A stretch of 64,000 nt of DNA from NCBI GenBank assembly GCA_902729315.2, contig LR746272.1, positions 7,156,827 to 7,220,826 of the forward strand. The letters are read 5' to 3'. The stretch comes from Spirodela intermedia (taxonomy: Eukaryota > Streptophyta > Magnoliopsida > Alismatales > Araceae). The position numbers and the translations under genes were made by a program. Below, piece by piece: positions 37,952 through 47,999 of this stretch. The notes under the pieces were generated by a model. That model did no database searches and had not been told where the DNA came from. It worked only from the letters and a program-made list of their open reading frames with translations. Each line of letters begins with the position of its first letter. The first letter of the stretch is position 1.

Positions 37952-38931
37952 GAGTCATTATATAGTAAATCACGTAAATTTAAAATTTATAAAACTAGAA
38001 AATATAATTTTTTAGATATTTAAAAGTATTTATAAATAAATATATCAATTATAATTCAATAAAACTTCTAAAAATAATAGTAATTTTTTAAGTCGATAAT
38101 AAGGATGTAATATAATATTAGGTAATTATTTAAAATTTTCTTCAAAGAATACAATTTTCTATGAATTATATACTGAGAAATAAAAATAAAATATATTTAA
38201 AACTCACAAAAATGAGAAATAAGGGTGTGGAAGTCAGAACGTCAACACCCCATAAATGCAAATCGAGTAGAAATAGAGTTCTGTTAAGTGATTCTTACGT
38301 AAGTGATTACAGATGATTTAATTGATCAAATTAAGATATGTAAAAATCAAAAGAATCGTAATGGAATGAAATATATCTTGGTAAATTTAAATCACACAAA
38401 TTATCACTAAATGAAGTGGAAAGTAAGTCTAAAGAGAGCCTTTGAGGCCGTAAACATTGTTTGATAATTTTTTCGAACACATAATTTTGACAATTGCCGT
38501 CATAAGGCCAGAATTTTGTCTTTCTTTATTTAAACTTTTTTTTTTATTTTAATGATAACTTGTGTGATTTAAAAGTTTTAAAAATCTTCTTTATTTAGTT
38601 ATGATTCTTTTAACTTTTACATATCTTAATTTTACTTTGTTTCTACCCAATTTGCATTTTGTTAGGGGTGGTGACATCATCATGATGTCTTCACCCTTAT
38701 TTTCCTTTTTTGCAAATTTTAAAATCTCTTTTATATTTATTATTTAGTATAAAAATTAAAAAAATTACAACTATTTTTGAAACATTTTATTAAATTATAA
38801 TTAATTATTTATTCTAAAATGTTTTAAAAAGGTTTAAAATGAATATATTCTAGTTTTATAAATTTTTAATGTGTGATTTATTATATAATGATTATGTCAT
38901 GTCAATGACTAAGATTGAGTGCTCCAAAATA
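37952..38931. mobile_element. Fold-back repeat copy C (long inverted repeat)
   Basis: The left arm, about 37,952-38,275, is complementary to the right arm, about 38,641-38,931. Both carry the terminal TATATA-AT-GTCAT-like end, the AAACTAGA/TCTAGTTT block and the CATCATGATGTCTTCACC-like motif. The right arm lacks roughly 60 bases. The two arms match the same end of copies A and B. The central part (38,280-38,640) also contains the family's AAAGAGAGCCTTTGAGGC block. Confidence 0.65.
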
Positions 38932-38934
38932 ACA

Positions 38935-41450
38935 TGACAAAACTAGTTGTCATCCTTTTTTGAAGTAAAAGCTTGTGACAAAGAAGTCAAGGAAAATGGT
39001 ATGATGAATTGTCCAATTTGTTATACCAAGTCCAATAGAGGTGGAATCTAAACATTTAAGCACCTTGCATGAACTCATGAAGATTTCCCATTATCATTTG
39101 TATAATCATCACTTTTCAATAAACCAAATGCTAAGAACATAAATATTTTTTGAAATTTTGCAACTATTTTTCAAGATTTAAAATATTTGTTGCCACATTA
39201 TTGATCCCAAGAGAATAAATGCCAAGAAGGGGGGAGCGGGAAGGTGAATTGATTCTCTAATATTTTCCCCCCTAGTTTTAAGGTTTTTTAGTTGTTCTTC
39301 TCAAATCTATACTATGTGGGTTGACACATATTTGATTTACTAGTGGATATTATTCTTTTAAAGTGATTTTAATAATTTCTTTAATTTCTCTATGGGCTGG
39401 TAGAGACTATAATAGATAGATATATTGCAAAGTTGCTTCCACTATAATAATTTCTAAATTTATTATAGTAGACTATAATTCATCTATCAATGCTTCCACT
39501 ATTCTCCTTTAGAAAAGTAAAATTAAATGTCATAAGATCATCAATTCTTTAATATTTCATGGGTGTATCATCCATACTATACATTAAACACTAGTTTGTT
39601 TTTTACCTTCATTAAAATTACACTCTCAAAGTACCTTTACATAGAAAATGAAGTTCTAAAAGTTTGCATTGATGTTTTAATACTGAAATAATAGCTTCCA
39701 TGTTGTTGGTTGTGATTTGAATGCTGGAGTAAACTTGGACATGCAAGACATTGTAATAGATGTTCAATTATTGAGTCATTATTTCAAAGTTCTTCTAATA
39801 ATTATTTATAGAGACCAAAATTTTGACTATTGGAAATATAAAATATTTAAGATATGAGTGATCAAAGATTGCTCAAGTCAACACGAGCACATTTTTTTAC
39901 AAAGTTGTTACAAAGTTGTGGATATTAAATTTTCTTGATTTTGTGGATATTTGAATACTTGAAGAAACTTGTTACAAAGTTGTAATTAAGCTAGTGTTTG
40001 GAGGAGAGATTGGCACAAAAATGTGACAAATTTTTGGCATAGTTTGAAAATTCTTGCAATAGGCTTTTTGTGGAGTCTAGAATCTTGATTGTTGGAGCTC
40101 AAATAATTCAGCTTTAATTGGTTAAAGATAGTCTCTCTCCTTAATTGGTTTAATGGGAACTCTTCAATTGGCACGTGGGGTGACACATTTCTATCTCCTC
40201 TTTTCTGCTCTAGAATGACACAAAAATCCACACATTTTCTCTCTTTATATTTTTTATTTTTCTTTAAGTGATTATATATATTTTTTCTCATGGTTTTCCT
40301 TCCTCAACTGACTTTCTTCTAATATTTATCTTTTCACTATATTGTGCTTGCAAAATATTATCCAACGATAATTTAATTGTATGCTATAATTTTTATTTTT
40401 AGTATCAAAATCATTAAATTGACACGTGATGCATTTGGGATAGTCCAAAACATGTTTAGTAATGAAAGAAATTGGAAGCATGAGATGTCTTGAAAATATT
40501 AGCGGAGAGAGCTTTTCAGTTGATTGAGAAAGTGTTTCTAGCTTGTCAATCTGTCATTTGACAAAATGAAGGGCTAACTAAAAGCATCATCTCTCTAACA
40601 TAAGATAGAGTAGAGTATAAAAAATGGCAAGGTGCTTAGGGTTTTGTTATTTTCAAGGTCAATGAGGTAACAGTTGAAGAAAATTGATATGAACACGAAT
40701 TTCTTTCCTTATTCATATGTTTGGACAATCATTAAATTTAGAAAAAAATAAAAAATTGGATATATGAGTCACAATTACAAGAACTACCTTGATAAACTCT
40801 AAGAGGGGAGGATATAAATATCATGAGGATACTTGAGAGTCAATAATTGTGATACCTCAATCAAATAAATTGGGATATTATAGGAACCCCCATATGCAGA
40901 TAGTTAGCCAAAGATATGATTTATTTGAGATTGTAAGGATTGGAAAATGTCTTTCATTTTGGCCATTTGCAGAGCATGTTTCGTTCTCCACTATTATTTT
41001 CATTGTTGTTACCAGCATGATAATTAATCACTGTCACCTTGCACAGAATAAGGATTTTACCCTATTTATCTTGATAGACAACAGTTATGTGGGCTGAGTC
41101 CTAATTGGCTAGAAGAGTACAAATGTCCACAAATGGGCAGAAGAGCCTGAGCACAAGGTCTGTCAGAATCAATAAGTGAAAACTAAAATTTCACTTAGAT
41201 TTTCATTTTCAAGATAAAATTTCTCTCATATTTTCTTTTTTTCAAGATTTGGAATATCTGCATATTATGGATGATTTCTTGTAGATCGATAATCTCATGT
41301 TTAGAGGAAAACTACCCGAAGGAATCTCTGGACAACACCCTTATGTTGATAATCAGAAGCATTATTTTCCAGATGTGCATCTAAAATTTCTACCCTTCAT
41401 TAAAAAACTGGAAAATATTCATGCGTCTTAAAGTTCTTCACCAACTTGTT
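38935..41450. other. AT-rich intergenic DNA upstream of the rbcS array
   Basis: No gene is recognised. A degenerate duplication of about 240 bases relates 39,780-39,850 to 40,030-40,140, and GTTACAAAGTTGT recurs at about 39,906 and 39,970. Open frames at 39,986-40,291 (minus) and 40,849-41,097 (plus) show no domain. Confidence 0.4.
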
Positions 41451-41798
41451 CAAATCCGTTTGGTAGACGATGAAGGTGGACGTAAACTTCGGAGATTGTG
41501 TGGTCCATGAGCGTAGCAGAAGGATCATCTGATCCGTATCCCACCACCCTAGTTAAGGCACACACCAGCCGTCACATCGGTTTTACGATCCGAAGAAAAC
41601 CAAGGATAACATGAGCATTGAACCATAACAAATGAATGGACAGCAGAAGCCGGCAACGGGAAAAAGGAAGAGAGAGAGGCAGCAGACAATGACAACTAGA
41701 ACAGGCAGCCGGCAGAAAAGGGTGCCTATGCCTCGTGTGGCAGTCGAGGCGCAGGGATTTTACAATCCATGTGCAGATGGTTCACGAAGTTGGGGGAT

Positions 41799-41806
41799 TA
41801 TAAATA
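41799..41806 (+). promoter_or_regulatory. TATA box of rbcS copy 1
   Basis: TATAAATA about 100 bases before the ATG. Confidence 0.8.
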
Positions 41807-41900
41807 CCCGAAGAAAGAATGGTTCATTACGAGCAAGTTCAAGGTACCAAGCCCGTTAGCGGAGGAAAAGGCCCAGGAGGACAACACATAGAGAAAAGGA

Positions 41901-42633
41901 ATGGCTTCCTCCATGATGGCCTCCACCACCGCCGTGGCTCGTGCCAGCCCCGTCCAGTCCAACATGGTGGCGCCCTTCTCTGGCCTCTGCTCCACATTCC
42001 GGATCACCCGCAAGACTAATGCCGACCTGTCGACCCTCCCCAGCAACGGGGGAAAGGTCCGCTGTATGCAAGTGTGGCCGCCGGAGGGGAAGAAGAAGTT
42101 CGAGACCCTCTCCTACCTCCCAGATCTCAGCACTGAGGCCCTCGTCAAGGAGATCGAGTACCTCCTCCAAAACAACTGGGTTCCTTGCCTCGAGTTCTCG
42201 AAGGTAATCCTTCTCCCCCATACTTAATTGCTTCTCTGTCTCTCTCTCCGTCAATCTACCTATCTCTAGGTGTTTCTCTCTGCGCAGTGACTCCTCTGAT
42301 CTCTCTCTCCCTGTCTCTGTCTGTCTCCCTCTCTCTCTCGCTCTCTGTGTCTGTCTCTCTGTCTCTCACTCACTCTATCTCAATCTCTGATCGGGGGAGC
42401 AGGAAGGATTTGTCTACCGCGAGAACCACAGCTCGCCAGGGTACTACGACGGGCGGTACTGGACCATGTGGAAGCTGCCCATGTTCGGTTGCACCGACGC
42501 CACACAGGTTATCGCTGAGCTTGAGGAGGCCAAGAAGGCCTACCCGAATTACTTCGTGAGGATCATCGGCTTCGACAACAAGCGCCAGGTTCAGTGCGTC
42601 AGCTTCATCGCCTACAAGCCCCCGGGCAACTAA
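41901..42633 (+). CDS. rbcS: RuBisCO small subunit precursor, copy 1
   Basis: Nuclear gene for the small subunit of ribulose-1,5-bisphosphate carboxylase/oxygenase, which assembles with the plastid-encoded large subunit into L8S8 for CO2 fixation. Exon 1 is 41901-42203, intron 42204-42402, exon 2 42403-42633; product 177 residues. Residues 1-55 are a Ser/Thr/Ala-rich chloroplast transit peptide. The mature protein starts at [19 protein letters not shown] and carries the family signature [17 protein letters not shown]. It lacks two transit-peptide residues present in copies 2 and 3 (6-bp deletion). Its mature part differs from theirs at four positions, including FDNKRQ for FDNRRQ. The single intron lies after mature residue 46. 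Expression in green tissue under light is expected from the family. Confidence 0.97.
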
Positions 42634-44179
42634 GCCCAGTGTCCGTCCCTGTTCTCTGATTCGGAGAAATCGCAGCAGTGGGATTGATTTCATCCCTTCA
42701 ATCATCTCTCTTTTGTTACCTTCGTTCTTCCTTAATCCCTTTGGTCATCATTCTTGGACTGGTTAGCCGATCTCTAGAAGATGAGCTTACACGACGCTGT
42801 AAACGATTTTCGACTGGTGAGGAAAGTGTATGCTCCGGCTAGATGAATGATTTTATTGTCGATTCTCATCTCTTCGACCTTGTAAGCAATTCGAAATAAA
42901 ATTTTAGTAGAAAATGTGAAATTATCATGTTTCCGTTATTGTTTGATTTCCCAATATTGAAATTCCCACCTATGTTTCTCATTTCTCCGTCGTTGGAGCC
43001 ATCAGCAAAGAGCTCGCCTCCATACTAGCTATTTGTATAGTGATATAGCCGTGGAGGAGGGTGAGATGGCTTGCGGCTTGCAAGTACTCTTTAGTCCTTG
43101 TGGACGGTGACCGGGGTCGCAGTCGATGGTTAAAACGGTTGCGAGTTCAGCTATACAATAATTGAATATAATATAAGTACACATTTTAAAAACTCGACTT
43201 AAAAAATCAAAATTACGATTGGAGTCGGCTTGGGCCGACTCCCTTTTGGTAAAAGCCCATAGAGACGAGAACGAAGAGGAGGTGATGGAGGGAGAGCGCA
43301 ATTACCAGTTGGGACCTAGAGAAAACCTAAATTACTCTACGACTTTGAAGCAGGTAGATTTCCTCACCATGTGATATTAATCCTATTTACTGACACTTTA
43401 ATACAAAACCTTATATCTATTTAAACGAGACTACGACAAACGTGAGTGTTCCGAAAGGTAAACGCTAGGTTTATGAATTAGTTGATCATTATTAAGCTGT
43501 GAATATAATTTTAAGCACCGCAAAGGTCTAGCAGAGGTTTGTTCAACTATAACATTTTCTCTGTGAACATATAAAGATATGTATAAAAAAGTTAACTAAT
43601 TCAAGCTCGATTTTAAAAAAATAAAATTCCATTTTTTCTCTAATCAATAAAATACATAGATAGTTTGAAATTTAATTATTTTGGATTAACCAAATTAATT
43701 ATGGACTCCAAGATCTAATGATTCACTAAAAGATGCTCAATCATAACTGTTGAAAACTTGTGGCCCTTCTATATCCCATTTTAATATCTGTACATATAAT
43801 TGCTTCGTGAAATGCAAGTTCATCAAAGGCATCAAATTGGTGGTGTTAAAATAGTTGGTGGTAATTTATGTTCCTTCTGAAATGAAAGGAAATCTTACGG
43901 CATCTAGGAGGTTTAGACTGAACATTAATGATCAAATAGCCAATAATATGGTTTCATTTAAAAGAATAGGTCATTAGAGTAAGAGAATAGATTAGTAAGT
44001 GAATTGTTCCCATCTGTATAATCATCAGTTTTATCTGCTTATTCTAAAACAAAAGAATTTTAACATTCTCAGTCATGAATGCTGACATAAAGCGTATTTT
44101 TACGACGTTTGGTACGACGAGGTCATGATATCCAATTGTATTCCACAAACGTATTTTATTATATTCAGTCTTTTGTGGT

Positions 44180-44300
44180 GATGGCTCAATCGAGAACGTG
44201 ATCCGTCCCCGACTCTTTTGTGGTGCCGGCGGAAGAGCAGGGTCACGCCATCTCTAAGTGCACTGAATGGCTGAAGAGTGCCCGGCGGCCTTCTGGGGTA
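44180..44300 (+). promoter_or_regulatory. Conserved upstream block, rbcS copy 2
   Basis: About 115 bases, including CAATCGAGAACGTGATCCGT and CATCTCTAAGTGCACTGAAT, are nearly identical to 46,833-46,945 upstream of copy 3 and absent upstream of copy 1. A CTTTTGTGGTG motif occurs twice here, at about 44,171 and 44,215. Confidence 0.6.
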
Positions 44301-44326
44301 CTGGACCCTGTCCAAGTGATGCGGAT

Positions 44327-44334
44327 TATAAATT
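44327..44334 (+). promoter_or_regulatory. TATA box of rbcS copy 2
   Basis: TATAAATT about 90 bases before the ATG. Confidence 0.8.
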
Positions 44335-44418
44335 GCGGAGAGTGAGCGAGAACCCAATCAGTTAAGTGAGGAGTCTCGGGTCGGGAAGAGAGAGAGCCTA
44401 ACAGAAAGAGGGAGTAAA

Positions 44419-44762
44419 ATGGCTTCCTCCATGATGGCCTCCACCACCGCCGTGCCCCGTACCAGCCCTGTCCAGTCCAACATGGTGGCGCCCTTCTCTG
44501 GCCTCCGCTCCTTCGCCGCATTCCCGGTCACCCGCAAGGCTAATGCCGACCTGTCGATCCTCCCCACCAACGGGGGAAAGGTCCGCTGCATGCAAGTGTG
44601 GCCGCCGGAGGGGAAGAAGAAGTTCGAGACCCTCTCCTACCTCCCAGATCTCAGCACTGAGGCCCTTATCAAGGAGGTCGAGTACCTCCTCAAAAACAAC
44701 TGGGTTCCCTGCCTTGAGTTCTCGAAGGTAATCCCCCTCCGCCAATACAGAATTGCTCCTCT

Positions 44763-44817
<55 letters not shown>

Positions 44818-45143
44818 CTCTCGACATCTATCTATCTCAAGGTGTTTCTCTCTACGCAATGGCTTCTCTGATCTCTCTTCCTCTCTCTCTCGTTCTGTGA
44901 TTGCGGGAGCAGGAGGGGTTCGTCTACCGTGAGAACCACAGCTCGCCGGGGTACTACGACGGGCGGTACTGGACCATGTGGAAGCTGCCCATGTTCGGTT
45001 GCACCGACGCCACACAGGTTATCGCTGAGCTCGAGGAGGCCAAGAAGGCCTACCCGAATTACTTTGTGAGGATCATCGGCTTCGACAACAGACGCCAGGT
45101 TCAGTGCGTCAGCTTCATCGCCTACAAGCCCCCGGGCAACTAA
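44419..45143 (+). CDS. rbcS: RuBisCO small subunit precursor, copy 2
   Basis: Exon 1 is 44419-44727, intron 44728-44912, exon 2 44913-45143; product 179 residues with a 57-residue transit peptide. The mature protein is identical to that of copy 3. Its 5' flank and almost all of its coding sequence match copy 3. Its last codons (CCC before GGCAAC, TAA stop) and its 3' UTR match copy 1. It therefore looks like a hybrid made by unequal crossing-over near the stop codon. The intron carries a long CT tract (about 44,764-44,814) that is much shorter in copy 3. Function as for the other copies: the small subunit of the plastid CO2-fixing enzyme. Confidence 0.97.
44764..44814 (+). repeat. (CT)n microsatellite in rbcS copy 2 intron
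   Basis: About 25 CT units. Copy 3 has only short broken CT runs at the same place. Confidence 0.9.
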
Positions 45144-46832
45144 GCCCAGTGTCCATCCCTGTTCTCTGATTCGGAGAAATCGCAGCAGTGGGATTGATTT
45201 TACCCCTTCAACCGTCCCTCTTTTGTTACCTTCGTTCTTCCTTAATCCCTTTGGCCATCAATCTTGGACTAGAACATGAGCTTATACAACGTTGTAAACG
45301 ATTTTCGATCGGTGAAGAAAGTGCATGGTCCGGCTACTCAATTCATTCTATTGCCTATAATTATCTCTTCGAGCCACGTAAACAATTCGAAATGAAATTT
45401 TAAGAAAACGTAATATTTTTTAATGTTTCCGGTATGGTATCATTACCTATTATTGTAGTTTCCACCTACGTTTCTCATCCGTTTGTCGCAGGAGCCATCG
45501 GCAACGCGCTTTTTCTCCATGTTATCTGTTAGCAAGTCTCCATTAGTCCTTGTCGACGATGACAGGTGCCGCAGTCGATGATGATAAAGACTTTTGAGTT
45601 CAAGTGTAAGAGAATTGAAAGTAATATAAGTAGAATTTTAACCAATACTTGATTAAAAATAGAATTTACTATTTGAGGAAACTTGGGCCCAGCACCCTTT
45701 TGCTAAAAGCTTACAAACTCGAATTTATAGTCCAGCTCAATGTTAAGTCTTGGGAAAGAGGGAAACAAAGTGGAGATGACGCAGGAGAGGCCCTGTTACC
45801 AGTTGTTATCTGGAGAAAACCTATGTTCTTCTACTACTTTGAATAAGCATATTATTTTTTAGTTCTGGACACAAACTGAATCAAAGTGAAGGTCTAGTAG
45901 AGATTTGTTCAATTGTGACTTAGCTCTAGCACATTTGATAGTGTGTAAAATGATAAAATATAAAGATCTATACTTAGAACAGTTAAACTAATTAAATCCC
46001 ATCTCGAAATAATAAAATTTAAATTTTCTCTAAATATCTAAATAGGATATAAAAAATAAATTAACAGTATTAACCAAAATATTGGATTATTTAGCTGCGG
46101 ATGTGGACTTTAAGATCCAATTATTCACTAAAAGATGGTAAATCATAGCTGTCGAAAATTCATGTATCAACAAACGTGGCCCTCTTATATCCCATTTTAA
46201 TATTTCTACATCTAAATGCGTCAAGTGCTACAAGTTCATCAAAGGTATGGAAGAAACCCAGACATCATTTTGGTTGTCATGTATTTTCCTACTAAAACGA
46301 GAGGAATTCTAATATGGTCATGGAGTTTAGAGTGAACGTCTAATGATAAAAATGCCCAAGTGCTTTCTTCGATAGAAGAATAGTAAAAAACAATTAATAA
46401 TGAGTTAATATTTCCTATCTGCATACTCATAGGTTTTATTTAGTTATTCTAAAGTAAGATAATTGTAACATGTTGACAATGGGCATATTTTTATTATATT
46501 TGCTACGACGAGGTCGTTATATCATATTGTATTCCACATACATATTTTATTATATGCCACGCAACCATCAATTAAATTATTCGTTTGAAGATAACGCCGC
46601 ATAACATGAGAATATTCAGTAGGCATCCTCCCCGCGATTCATCTTGGCTCCAACTTTCAGTCGTGATCTACTCAGTATACACATTAACGATGTCTGGATT
46701 TTCCAATAATTTTATTTACTCACCGAACATTATTGACAATATTTTCCAAAATAATACCAATTTTTCGGGCTCCGACGACAGGGGGATGTTAGCCCTATCA
46801 AGACATCACACTGTGGTCACCATTTCGGGTGG

Positions 46833-46945
46833 CGATGGCCCAATCGAGAACGTGATCCGTCAGCCAGTCTTTTGTGGTGCTGAGCGAAGAACAGGCTCAC
46901 GCCATCTCTAAGTGCACTGAATGGCTGAAGAGTGCCCCACGCCGG
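46833..46945 (+). promoter_or_regulatory. Conserved upstream block, rbcS copy 3
   Basis: Near-identical to the block at 44,180-44,300 upstream of copy 2. Lies about 130-240 bases before the ATG. Confidence 0.6.
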
Positions 46946-46980
46946 GCGGGGAGGATGGACCCTGTCGCAGGGCTGTGGAT

Positions 46981-46988
46981 TATAAATA
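46981..46988 (+). promoter_or_regulatory. TATA box of rbcS copy 3
   Basis: TATAAATA about 95 bases before the ATG. Confidence 0.8.
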
Positions 46989-47076
46989 GCGGGGAGGAGA
47001 GAAAGAGAACCCGCTCAGGTGAAGTGAAGAGTCTCGGGTCGGGAGGAGAGAGCGTCTAACAGAAAGAGGGAGTAAA

Positions 47077-47773
47077 ATGGCTTCCTCCATGATGGCCTCC
47101 ACCACCGCCCTGGCTCGTGCCAGCCCCGTCCAGTCCAACATAGTGGCACCCTTCTCTGGCCTCCGCTCCTTCGCCGCATTCCCGGTCACCGGCAAGGCTA
47201 ATGCCGACCTGTCGATCCTCCCCACCAACGGGGGAAAGGTCCGCTGCATGCAAGTGTGGCCGCCGGAGGGGAAGAAGAAGTTCGAGACCCTCTCCTACCT
47301 CCCAGATCTCAGCACTGAGGCCCTTATCAAGGAGGTCGAGTACCTCCTCAAAAACAACTGGGTTCCCTGCCTTGAGTTCTCGAAGGTGATCCCCCTCCCC
47401 CAACACAGAATTGCTCCTCTGATCTCTCTCTCTTCTCTCTCCTCTCTCTCTCGACATCTATCTATCTCAAGGTGTTTCTCTCTACGCAATGGCTTCTCTG
47501 ATCTCTCTTTCTCTCTCTCTCGTTCTGTGATTGCGGGAGCAGGAGGGGTTCGTCTACCGTGAGAACCACAGCTCGCCGGGGTACTACGACGGGCGGTACT
47601 GGACCATGTGGAAGCTGCCCATGTTCGGTTGCACCGACGCCACACAGGTTATCGCTGAGCTCGAGGAGGCCAAGAAGGCCTACCCGAATTACTTTGTGAG
47701 GATCATCGGCTTCGACAACAGACGCCAGGTTCAGTGCGTCAGCTTCATCGCCTACAAGCCACCGGGCAACTGA
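47077..47773 (+). CDS. rbcS: RuBisCO small subunit precursor, copy 3
   Basis: Exon 1 is 47077-47385, intron 47386-47542, exon 2 47543-47773; product 179 residues. Exon 2 is base-for-base identical to copy 2 for its first 218 bases. It then differs at 47,761 (A for C) and in the stop codon (TGA for TAA), after which the 3' flank is unrelated to copies 1 and 2. In the transit peptide the VTRKANAD segment reads VTGKANAD and QSNM reads QSNI; neither should abolish import. The mature protein is intact and identical to copy 2. All three copies point the same way, about 2.5-2.7 kb apart, and share the intron position. Confidence 0.97.
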
Positions 47774-47999
47774 GTCTCCCGTCGTCGTAGCTCCACGATT
47801 TCTCCAATGTGGACAGCTACTGCTCCGGCTTCCACATTTCCTCTCTCCATCTCCTATTCTACCGAGTCATTATGCTCGCCTTTTGTCGCTCCTGGTTTAG
47901 CCACTGTTACTCTGTTAATGAGGATTTACCCACTGTTTGATGTTGGGCCTTTGCAGGCTTCAGTCTTCTCTATCATGGGAAAATAATATTTGCCAAAAA

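Noticed and set aside
42185-42559. Open frame across the intron and exon 2 of rbcS copy 1 in a different frame
   Set aside because: It is a shadow of the rbcS gene and its CT-rich intron. Similar shadows occur at copies 2 and 3.
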